In this document: positions 1-5,034 of the stretch, piece by piece
Numbering within the stretch: position 1 is the stretch's first letter
Layout: each line of letters starts with the position of its first letter
From: CASQEL01 sp036655975
GTDB lineage: Bacteria > Desulfobacterota > Desulfovibrionia > Desulfovibrionales > Desulfovibrionaceae
Direction of reading: 5' to 3'
Assembly: GCA_036655975.1 (NCBI GenBank)
Contig: JAVVPD010000127.1
Location: 1-5,034, forward strand
Length of the DNA: 5,034 nucleotides
Position numbers and translations under genes: made by a program
Notes under the pieces: model-generated
Seen by the model: the letters and a program-made list of their open reading frames with translations, nothing else
What the model was told of the DNA's origin: nothing
The model's database searches: none

Positions 1-489
1 AAGCGGGATGTCGTTATTCTCCTCGACTCCATTACCCGCCTCGGACGTGCCTATAATGCTGTCACCCCCTCGTCGGGCCGCGTTCTTTCTGGTGGCCTTG
101 ACGCCAATGCTCTGCAACGCCCCAAACGCTTTTTTGGCGCTGCCCGTAATATTGAAGAAGGCGGCAGCCTGACTATCATCGCCACGGCCCTCATCGACAC
201 CGGCTCTCGCATGGACGAAGTGATCTTTGAAGAATTCAAAGGCACCGGTAATATGGAAATTTACCTTGATCGTCACCTGTCCGAAAAACGTGTCTTTCCC
301 GCCATTGACATTAATCGCACCGGTACCCGTAAGGAAGACCTTCTGCTGGCTGAAGACGTGCTCAACCGCGTGTGGATCTTACGTAAAATACTTGCTCCCA
401 TGTCTTCCATCGACAGTATGGAATTTCTGCTCGACAAAATGCGCGGCGTAAAATGCAATAAAGACTTCATGAACGCCATGGGGCGCTAA
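1..489 (+). CDS. rho: Transcription termination factor Rho, C-terminal part (5' end outside window)
   Basis: Rho is the hexameric, RNA-dependent ATPase/helicase that ends transcription of untranslated RNA in the cytoplasm. Frame 1 is open from the first base to the TAA at 487-489, giving 162 residues. They align by eye with the last ~160 residues of E. coli Rho (419 aa). Visible landmarks are the Walker B stretch VVILLDSITRLGRAYN (residues 4-19, aspartate at 9, arginine at 13; this stretch contributes to the bicyclomycin pocket in E. coli), the Q-loop region SGGLDANALQRPKRFFGAAR (about 30-50), EEFKGTGNMEIYLDR, and EKRVFPAIDINRTGTRKEDLL. The last contains two arginines (97 and 110) matching E. 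coli R353 and R366, the latter being the arginine finger. The ATP P-loop and the RNA-binding N-terminal domain lie upstream of the window. The ATGs at 211 and 227 are internal and not starts. An intrinsic terminator follows 11 bases after the stop. Identity is certain; regulation cannot be judged without the 5' end. Confidence 0.97.
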   Translation, partial: KRDVVILLDSITRLGRAYNAVTPSSGRVLSGGLDANALQRPKRFFGAARNIEEGGSLTIIATALIDTGSRMDEVIFEEFKGTGNMEIYLDRHLSEKRVFPAIDINRTGTRKEDLLLAEDVLNRVWILRKILAPMSSIDSMEFLLDKMRGVKCNKDFMNAMGR

Positions 490-500
490 AATTTCAATAT

Positions 501-545
501 CATACAAAAAAAAGGGAAGGCATTTTACCTTCCCTTTTTTGTATG
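501..545. terminator. Bidirectional intrinsic terminator between convergent rho and acs
   Basis: GGGAAGG (514-520) pairs perfectly with CCTTCCC (528-534) across a 7-base loop. The stem is flanked by eight A (506-513) and six T (535-540). Read rightward it is a GC stem followed by T6, and read leftward a GC stem followed by T8, so it can stop both rho and acs. The symmetry continues outward as CATAC (501-505) and GTATG (541-545), so the whole element is close to a 45-base inverted repeat. It sits 11 bases after the rho stop and 27 bases after the acs stop. Confidence 0.93.
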
Positions 546-571
546 GTCTGCGTATCGCTTTAGGCCTTGCT

Positions 572-2557
572 CTACACTTCCGCCAAACCTTCTTTTAAAC
601 GTGCGCTCGCGGCGATAATTTCGTCAAGAATTTCTGGCACAGCAAGCGAAGAGGTGTCCCCCAATTCGTCATAAATGCCTGCGGCTATTTTACGCAACAT
701 GCGGCGAAGAATTTTCCCCGAACACGTTTTGGGTAAGCCCGTAACAAATTGGATAACTTCGGGGGTGGCAAGGGGGCCGATATCACGGCGCACGGCATCC
801 CGCAAATCTTTTCGCAAAGCTTCGGACCACGGGATCTCATCAATCAAAGTGACAAAGGCGTAGATGCTTTCCCCCTTAAGCTCGTGGGGCATGGGCACCA
901 CGGCGGCTTCGGCAACACTGGGATGGGCCACCAGCGTGGATTCTATTTCTGAGGTAGACAGGCGGTGCCCGGATACATTGATGGAATCGTCGATACGCCC
1001 AAGAATCCAGAAATACCCTTCATCGTCCACGCGCGCGCCATCACCAGATTGATAGGCGTTAAAGCGTTCAAAGTAGGATTTATACTTTTCTGGGTTGCCA
1101 TACACGCCTTGCATCATCCCAGGCCACGGCTTGCGGATAACCAAATGTCCGCCTTCGGCTTCTTCAGTGCCATCACCACTCAAAATAGTGGCGTCGATAC
1201 CCGGCAGGGGGAAGGTGGCCGAACCAGGTTTAAGCTTGGTCACATAGGGCAGCGCGGCGATCATGGCACCGCCGGTTTCGGTTTGCCACCACGTATCAAT
1301 AACAGGAAGTTCGTCACGCCCGATAACGGAACGGTACCACATCCACGCTTCAGGATTAATCGGTTCACCCACCGAGCCAAGAATACGCAACGAGCTTAAA
1401 TCATACCTTTCCGTCCATGCGTCTCCCGTACGCATGAGCGAACGTATGACCGTGGGCGCGGTATAGAGAATATTGACGCGGAATTTTTCAACAATGCTCC
1501 AGTAGCGGTCCGGTTTGGGCCAATTGGGCACCCCCTCAAACATCACCGTTGTGGCCCCAAGGGCCAAGGGGCCATACACCAGATAACTGTGCCCGGTAAT
1601 CCACCCCACGTCTGCCGTGCACCAATACACATCGTCGTCACGCATATCAAACACCCATTGGGTGGTATGCGCGGCATAGGTTAAATAGCCCCCCGTGGCA
1701 TGCATAACCCCCGTGGGTTTACCGGTGCTGCCGCTGGTGTGCAGTAAAAACAAGGTATCATTGGCATCCATAGATTCGCAGGGGAAATCCGCGTCAAGGG
1801 TGAAGTCGTCTAGCAAATCGTGCCACCAGATGTCCCGACGGCGATCCATGGTCACGTCGATATTCGCACGATTTACCACCACCACATGGGCCACAGAAGG
1901 GCATTTTTCTAAGATAGGGTCAAGGTTCGCTTTCAAGGGTTTAGGCTTACCGGCCCGCATGGCAGCGTCTGCGGTAATCACGACCTTGGCCTTAACGTCT
2001 TGAATACGGCTACGCACACCGCCTTCCGCATAGCCCGCAAAAATTGTGGTGTGGATGGCACCAATACGGGCACATGCCAGCATGGCAATAACAAGTTCTG
2101 GAATCATGGGCATATACAAAGCCACACGATCCCCCTTGCGAATACGCAAGGAACTGAGGGCGTGGGCAATGCGGCACACTTCCGTGTAGAGCATCTGATA
2201 GGTATAGCAGCGTACTTCGCTTTCACGTTCGCCTTGCCAAATAAGCGCCGCTTTGTTGCGCCGCCCGCTGATAAGATGACGGTCGATACAGTTGAAAGCT
2301 GCATTAAGGCGCCCGCCCGCAAACCATTCGTAGTGATGCTCCTTAGGGTCAGCCTTCAGCACTTGATCCCACGGCTTGAACCAGTGCAAAAGCTGCTGCG
2401 CGCGCGATCCCCAAAAAGCGTCGGGGTCTTCCAGCGCGTGTTTACAAATGGCTTCATATTCCTCATGAGAACGAATCCATGCGGTTGATTTGCCGTGCGC
2501 CGGGGGCAGATAGCTGCGTTGCTCTGTCAATAATGTGGTGATGCGTTCCTGTGACAT
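572..2557 (-). CDS. acs: Acetyl-coenzyme A synthetase, AMP-forming
   Basis: This cytoplasmic enzyme of the ANL superfamily makes acetyl-CoA from acetate, ATP and CoA through acetyl-AMP. From the chosen ATG it has 661 residues, close to the usual ~650. Numbered from that start, the visible motifs are the A3 nucleotide loop TSGSTGKPTG (274-283); GSVGEPINPEAW (from 394); TWWQTETGG (422-430), whose second Trp (424) matches the Trp that limits the substrate to acetate in Salmonella Acs; the hinge region GRIDDSINVSGHR (520-532); and PKTCSGKILRRMLRKIA (609-625), with K615 the adenylation lysine that Pat-type acetyltransferases modify in relatives. The start at 2557 was chosen because GGAGGA lies 10 bases upstream and MSQERITTLL suits the family. 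An ATG at 2590 (672 aa) has no visible ribosome binding site, and an in-frame ATG at 2575 is also possible. The gene lies downstream of fhs on the same strand but is separated by a terminator. One oddity is FAGYAEGG (174-181) where most Acs have a GGFS-type stretch. Confidence 0.95.
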   Translation of the reverse strand: MSQERITTLLTEQRSYLPPAHGKSTAWIRSHEEYEAICKHALEDPDAFWGSRAQQLLHWFKPWDQVLKADPKEHHYEWFAGGRLNAAFNCIDRHLISGRRNKAALIWQGERESEVRCYTYQMLYTEVCRIAHALSSLRIRKGDRVALYMPMIPELVIAMLACARIGAIHTTIFAGYAEGGVRSRIQDVKAKVVITADAAMRAGKPKPLKANLDPILEKCPSVAHVVVVNRANIDVTMDRRRDIWWHDLLDDFTLDADFPCESMDANDTLFLLHTSGSTGKPTGVMHATGGYLTYAAHTTQWVFDMRDDDVYWCTADVGWITGHSYLVYGPLALGATTVMFEGVPNWPKPDRYWSIVEKFRVNILYTAPTVIRSLMRTGDAWTERYDLSSLRILGSVGEPINPEAWMWYRSVIGRDELPVIDTWWQTETGGAMIAALPYVTKLKPGSATFPLPGIDATILSGDGTEEAEGGHLVIRKPWPGMMQGVYGNPEKYKSYFERFNAYQSGDGARVDDEGYFWILGRIDDSINVSGHRLSTSEIESTLVAHPSVAEAAVVPMPHELKGESIYAFVTLIDEIPWSEALRKDLRDAVRRDIGPLATPEVIQFVTGLPKTCSGKILRRMLRKIAAGIYDELGDTSSLAVPEILDEIIAASARLKEGLAEV

Positions 2558-2567
2558 GGGGATACAG

Positions 2568-2573
2568 TCCTCC
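2568..2573 (-). promoter_or_regulatory. Ribosome binding site that favours the ATG at 2557 for acs
   Basis: On the minus strand GGAGGA is followed after 10 bases by the ATG at 2557-2555. It lies inside the longer reading frame that starts at 2590. It is the best Shine-Dalgarno match near any candidate acs start, although its spacing is slightly long. A weaker GAAGG (2585-2581) lies 5 bases before an in-frame ATG at 2575. Confidence 0.6.
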
Positions 2574-2592
2574 ATTGTGGCCTTCGCCATGC

Positions 2593-2605
2593 TGTTGAGT
2601 CAACA
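2593..2605. repeat. 13-base inverted repeat just upstream of the acs frame
   Basis: TGTTGA-G-TCAACA is a perfect inverted repeat with one central base. It ends 3 bases before the upstream ATG at 2590, so in a transcript starting near 2620 it would lie in the acs leader. It could be an operator half-site pair; no known regulator motif was recognised with confidence. Confidence 0.45.
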
Positions 2606-2614
2606 CATACAAAG

Positions 2615-2632
2615 ATATTCAGTACTGAGTAT
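2615..2632. repeat. 18-base inverted repeat overlapping the proposed acs -10 box
   Basis: The core TCAGTACTGA (2619-2628) is a perfect 10-base palindrome. It extends to ATA...TAT on both sides with one mismatched pair (2618/2629). It overlaps the proposed acs -10 hexamer TATACT (2633-2628, minus strand) and the expected transcription start, a position typical of a repressor site. The function is inferred. Confidence 0.45.
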
Positions 2633-2664
2633 ACCTATGTACACAGGGTCGATAAAAGCGTCAA
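2628..2664 (-). promoter_or_regulatory. Possible acs promoter
   Basis: Two readings are possible on the minus strand. One uses TTGACG (2664-2659) as the -35, then 17 bases, then a poor -10, TACATA (2641-2636). The other uses the better -10, TATACT (2633-2628), which has only a weak -35-like TTTATC 17 bases upstream. The second reading would start RNA near 2621. The terminator just upstream at 2670-2694 makes a separate acs promoter likely, but the exact elements are uncertain. Confidence 0.4.
2634..2647. repeat. 14-base imperfect inverted repeat in the acs promoter spacer
   Basis: CCTATGTACACAGG is an inverted repeat with six of seven arm pairs matching (mismatch at 2637/2644). It lies immediately upstream of the TATACT box. 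Together with the repeats at 2593 and 2615 it makes a row of three short dyads in 55 bases. Confidence 0.35.
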
Positions 2665-2669
2665 GAACG

Positions 2670-2694
2670 AAAAATTGATTGCCGAAACAACCAA
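2670..2694 (-). terminator. Intrinsic terminator of fhs
   Basis: On the minus strand, three bases after the fhs stop codon, TTGGTTG (2694-2688) pairs with CAATCAA (2681-2675; one G-U pair). The pairing crosses a six-base loop TTTCGG and is followed by five T (2674-2670). The stem is fairly AT-rich, so it may be only partly efficient. It places fhs and acs in separate or only loosely linked transcription units. Confidence 0.65.
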
Positions 2695-2697
2695 GAG

Positions 2698-4473
2698 TTA
2701 AAAAAGCCCTGTAACTTGCCCACTAGCAGTGTTGACATCAATATTTCGAAAAGCAGGACGAGACCCTGTGCCCGGCATAAGGGTGATGGTTCCGGCCACC
2801 GGCACCACAAAACCCGCACCACCAAAGTGCAACACGTCGCGCACATGCAGCATCCAGCCCTTGGGAACACCCTTAAGCGCCGCATCATCGGACAGGGAAT
2901 AGGGGGTTTTCACCATGCACAAGCCCAGCGCATCAACCTCGGGGAGGGCCTGTAATTCTTTCAGGCGTTCACAGGCTAGAGGACTGTATTCCACGCCTTC
3001 GGCCCCGTACACTTTCTTTGCAACCTTTTCAATGCGCTGGATAAGCGGCATATGCCAATCGTACAGCGGAGTGAAGGCGCTTTTTTCCGCACACGCGTCC
3101 ATAACGGCATCCGCCAGTTCCAAAGCTCCGTCACCACCGTGCTCCCAATGACTGGACAAGGCGACCCGCGCGCCCACTGCCTCACAAGCCCGACGAACGG
3201 TCTGCAATTCGTCCTTTGTGTCTGCGGCAAAAGCGTTAATACACACCACTGCGGGCACGCCCGAGCGTTGAACACCCGCAATATGGTGTAGCAAATTGGC
3301 GCAACCCGCTTCCACAAAAGCGATATTTTCGTGCGTATACGCATCCGGCAGGGGCCGACCGAATTGGGGGACAGGCGCACCGCCGTGGCTTTTTAGACCG
3401 CGCACAGTGGCCACAATGACAGAGGCATCAGGGCGAAGACCACTATAATGGCATTTAAGATTGCAAAACTTTTCGTAGCCGATATCCGCGCCGAATCCAG
3501 ACTCCGTAATATGATATTCGCTCAATTTCAGACCAACCTTGTCGGCAATAATAGAGCTTTGCCCAATGGCGATATTGGCGAAAGGCCCGGCGTGAACCAA
3601 AATCGGTTGACCTTCAATACTTTGAATAAGATTCGGACGTACGGCTTCAACCATCCAAGCGGTCATGGCACCGGCAACTTCAAGGTCTTCGGTGGTCACG
3701 GGCCTAGCCTGGCGGTCAAAGGCCACAATAATACGGCCCATACGTTCCCGCATATCTTTAAGATCATTAACGATAGAAAGAATTGCCATCACTTCGGAGG
3801 ATACGGCAATATCAAAGCGCGAACGCATCATGAATCCGTCGGAGCGCCCGCCGTCGCCGTCAATACCAATAATAATATTCCGCAGGGCCTGACAGCAATA
3901 GTCCATACTCCAGCCCATGGACACCCGCGTAGGGTCGACATTCAAACGCCGCATGCCCGACAAGGTTTCCAATTTGGCATCGTCATAATTACGTTCGTGC
4001 TGCATGCGCGCGGTGAGCGCTACCATAGCAAGGTTATGGGCATTCATCACGGCGTTGATGTCACCGGTGAATCCTAAAGAATAGGGCGTCAGCGGAATGC
4101 ATTGCGAAAGCCCGCCCCCAGCGGCAGACCCCTTCATGCCCATGGTAGGCCCGCCCGAAGGTTGACGGATGGCGGCGGACACTTTTTTGCCCCGCCTGCC
4201 CAAACCCTGCGTCAGGCCGATGGTGGAGGTGGACTTGCCTTCGCCCAAAGGCGTGGGCGTAATGGCCGTAACATTAATATATTTTCCGTTGGGTTTATCC
4301 GCATAGCGCGCCAGCAAGTGGTGCTGGTCAATTTTGCCCATGGCATGCCCGTATGGCAAAAATTCCTGTGCCTGCAAACCCATATCCCGTGCGATATCGG
4401 CAATAGGTTTCATTGTCTTTTCAGCGTCTTGAGCAATTTGCCAATCCGCATATTGTTTTGGATCAAGAGTCAT
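2698..4473 (-). CDS. fhs: Formate-tetrahydrofolate ligase (10-formyl-THF synthetase)
   Basis: This cytoplasmic enzyme joins formate to tetrahydrofolate using ATP, giving 10-formyl-THF for purine and formyl-Met synthesis and for the methyl branch of the Wood-Ljungdahl pathway. The 591-residue product shows the ATP-binding loop TPLGEGKST (74-82), RQPSGGPTMGMKGSAAGGGL (103-122; the first family signature in variant form), LTGDINAVMNAHNL-like sequence around 135-148 (here FTGDINAVMNAHNL), and VATVRGLKSHGG (354-365), the second signature, intact. Length is about 30 residues more than the ~560 of Moorella-type enzymes. The ATG at 4473 was chosen: GAG lies 7 bases upstream, while the in-frame TTG at 4485 (595 aa) has no ribosome binding site. 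An intrinsic terminator follows directly and a divergent control region precedes it. Identity is certain. Whether its main job is anabolic formate uptake or one-carbon oxidation cannot be read from sequence. Confidence 0.97.
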   Translation of the reverse strand: MTLDPKQYADWQIAQDAEKTMKPIADIARDMGLQAQEFLPYGHAMGKIDQHHLLARYADKPNGKYINVTAITPTPLGEGKSTSTIGLTQGLGRRGKKVSAAIRQPSGGPTMGMKGSAAGGGLSQCIPLTPYSLGFTGDINAVMNAHNLAMVALTARMQHERNYDDAKLETLSGMRRLNVDPTRVSMGWSMDYCCQALRNIIIGIDGDGGRSDGFMMRSRFDIAVSSEVMAILSIVNDLKDMRERMGRIIVAFDRQARPVTTEDLEVAGAMTAWMVEAVRPNLIQSIEGQPILVHAGPFANIAIGQSSIIADKVGLKLSEYHITESGFGADIGYEKFCNLKCHYSGLRPDASVIVATVRGLKSHGGAPVPQFGRPLPDAYTHENIAFVEAGCANLLHHIAGVQRSGVPAVVCINAFAADTKDELQTVRRACEAVGARVALSSHWEHGGDGALELADAVMDACAEKSAFTPLYDWHMPLIQRIEKVAKKVYGAEGVEYSPLACERLKELQALPEVDALGLCMVKTPYSLSDDAALKGVPKGWMLHVRDVLHFGGAGFVVPVAGTITLMPGTGSRPAFRNIDVNTASGQVTGLF

Positions 4474-4509
4474 GATAGTTCTCAAAGATAAGGTTTAAAA
4501 ATTACACAA

Positions 4510-4522
4510 GGCTATAATAGCC
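4510..4522. promoter_or_regulatory. Palindrome around a consensus TATAAT in the fhs divergent region
   Basis: GGCTAT-A-ATAGCC is a perfect 13-base inverted repeat. The plus strand carries TATAAT at 4513-4518, an exact -10 consensus that could serve the rightward gene at 4602, although no good -35 lies 15-18 bases upstream and no extended -10 TG is present. On the minus strand the dyad coincides with the expected start of fhs RNA (near 4517). One DNA-binding protein here could therefore affect both genes. Promoter and operator roles are inferred. Confidence 0.5.
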
Positions 4523-4523
4523 C

Positions 4524-4532
4524 ATTATGGCA
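4524..4532 (-). promoter_or_regulatory. Probable extended -10 promoter of fhs
   Basis: The minus strand reads TGC-CATAAT, an extended -10 element with five of six consensus bases. No good -35 is present at the usual distance. The expected RNA start is near 4517, giving a leader of about 44 bases to the fhs ATG at 4473. A separate perfect TTGACA (4566-4561, minus) has only a weak partner, AAAACT, 17 bases on. Confidence 0.45.
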
Positions 4533-4547
4533 TACGCAGTTTTGCAA

Positions 4548-4585
4548 GCCCTGCGGGGAGTGTCAAGCGAAAGCCGCATGTGGGC
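4548..4585 (+). other. Foldable leader upstream of the rightward small gene
   Basis: GCCCTGCGG (4548-4556) can pair with CCGCA (4574-4578) and GGGC (4582-4585), giving nine pairs with a three-base bulge (TGT) on the 3' arm. The loop holds a second option, GCGAAAGC (4567-4574), a stable GAAA-capped mini-hairpin that shares one base with the long stem. CGCAG (4535-4539) could instead pair with CTGCG (4551-4555), which excludes the long stem. The structure ends 3 bases before the AGGA ribosome binding site. No known riboswitch class was recognised. It may be a control leader or chance pairing. Confidence 0.35.
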
Positions 4586-4601
4586 CTCAGGATAGATACC
4601 T

Positions 4602-5030
4602 ATGCACAAATTCCACCTTGAACAAGCACCTTTGGCCTTGTGCTTGACCATTCAGCCCATGGGCACGGATATATGTGCACATTTGTTCGGCGGTACACGT
4701 AGCCCAAACCAAGAACAGCTCTGCGGCGGGCATGTGGGGGCCGTGGCCTTGGCACTGCCCCGCCCCAGCAAACGTGGCACGGGCGAAAACAGCGCCAGTG
4801 TCTCACTGCTCACGGTGCCGGGACATCAGGAAGATTTACTGACCCGCCAACTGGCTTTGCTGCTGGCACGCCACACGGGCACAACGGTAGTGCTGGTTTG
4901 CGGCATACATGTGGATGCTGCCACCCCAGATATTATTCACAATTTGGAAAATATGGCGTACACTCTTGTACAAAACGCACTGACATATTTTGAAATGCAC
5001 CCGCAAAAGGATGTCCCATGCTGCAATTAG
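4602..5030 (+). CDS. Small LpdD-like protein (tentative), function unknown
   Basis: The product has 142 residues, with no signal peptide or membrane segment, so it is probably cytoplasmic. The ATG is preceded by AGGA (4589-4592) at 9 bases. The middle and C-terminal parts carry CGGHVGAVALALPRPS (41-56), SASVSLLTVPGHQEDLL (64-80), and VVLVCGIHVDAATPDIIHNL (96-115), followed by a helix-like tail. From memory, this order of a glycine-rich GAVAxAxPRP stretch, a PGHxED turn and a GIHxDxAT segment resembles the LpdD family, small proteins linked to gallate decarboxylase LpdC and proposed to chaperone prenylated flavin, with a proteasome-assembly-chaperone-like fold. That is a resemblance by eye, not a search result. 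Six cysteines (14, 25, 41, 100, 140, 141) are many for its size. It is divergent from fhs and overlaps the next gene by 13 bases, implying translational coupling with that unseen partner. The coding status is well supported; the family is about even odds. Confidence 0.8.
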   Translation: MHKFHLEQAPLALCLTIQPMGTDICAHLFGGTRSPNQEQLCGGHVGAVALALPRPSKRGTGENSASVSLLTVPGHQEDLLTRQLALLLARHTGTTVVLVCGIHVDAATPDIIHNLENMAYTLVQNALTYFEMHPQKDVPCCN

Positions 5031-5034
5031 CTGA
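5018..5034 (+). CDS. Start of a downstream gene (only the first five codons in window)
   Basis: An ATG at 5018 follows AAGGA (5007-5011) at 6 bases, an excellent ribosome binding site. It opens a different frame (MLQLA...) that overlaps the last 13 bases of the preceding gene. The geometry is typical of a translationally coupled operon pair. Too little is visible to name a product. The neighbour's possible LpdD kinship makes a UbiD- or UbiX-type protein worth testing, but nothing in these 17 bases shows it. Confidence 0.55.

Noticed and set aside
965..1399. A 144-residue open frame on the plus strand opposite acs
   Set aside because: It is a reverse-strand shadow of the acs C-terminal half, which carries the catalytic motifs in the other frame.
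2000..2488. A 162-residue open frame on the plus strand opposite acs
   Set aside because: It is antisense to the well-supported acs gene, with no recognisable motifs and no supporting ribosome binding site or neighbours.
2591..2697. A tRNA, small RNA gene or mobile element remnant in the fhs-acs gap
   Set aside because: No cloverleaf, CCA end, transposase fragment or target duplication was seen; the gap is explained by a terminator, a promoter and short dyads.
3448..4077. A 209-residue open frame on the plus strand opposite fhs
   Set aside because: It lies wholly antisense to the conserved core of fhs, the product resembles no protein I know, and its composition is what reverse-frame translation of fhs gives. 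There is no operon context.
4474..4485. TTG at 4485 as the fhs start
   Set aside because: There is no ribosome binding site upstream of it, while the ATG at 4473 has GAG at a 7-base distance and begins a more typical N-terminus.
4542..4566. A sigma-54 promoter on the minus strand, suggested by a TTGCA-like element
   Set aside because: The GG expected 10 bases upstream of the GC pair is CC, so the -24/-12 pattern fails.
4600..4806. A 68-residue minus-strand frame opposite the small gene
   Set aside because: It is antisense to a gene with a good start and an overlap-coupled neighbour, and it has no features of its own.

Overview
The window looks like a piece of chromosome from a Desulfovibrio-like sulfate reducer (Desulfobacterota). 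This is inferred from the protein style: a Rho C-terminus with a short tail ending in FMNAMGR, an Fhs of the longer variant type, and an AMP-forming acetyl-CoA synthetase beside it. No phage, IS, CRISPR or tRNA signal was seen. Base composition is moderate and even across the genes, so nothing points to recent transfer.

Layout. (1) 1-489, plus strand: the last 162 codons of transcription terminator Rho, entering from the left edge. (2) 501-545: a strong symmetric hairpin with A and T tracts on both sides, serving as a bidirectional terminator between the convergent rho and acs genes. (3) 572-2557, minus strand: complete acetyl-CoA synthetase (acs), with a second possible start at 2590. (4) 2591-2697: the acs control region, holding a possible promoter and three short inverted repeats, plus an intrinsic terminator for fhs at 2670-2694. 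(5) 2698-4473, minus strand: complete formate-tetrahydrofolate ligase (fhs). (6) 4474-4601: a 128-base divergent control region with a 13-base perfect palindrome around a consensus TATAAT, a likely fhs promoter, and a foldable leader before the rightward gene. (7) 4602-5030, plus strand: a 142-residue protein tentatively assigned to the LpdD-like small-protein family, overlapping the start of a further gene at 5018 that leaves the window.

How the genes fit together. acs and fhs both spend ATP to activate a small carboxylate: acetate to acetyl-CoA, and formate to 10-formyl-tetrahydrofolate. Together they would supply C2 and C1 units for biosynthesis. That suits an anaerobe that assimilates acetate, CO2 and formate. 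They lie in the same direction, but a terminator separates them, so they are probably co-located and independently expressed. The rightward small gene shares the control region with fhs and is coupled to an unseen gene. It is the least understood part of the window and the best place to look for something new.
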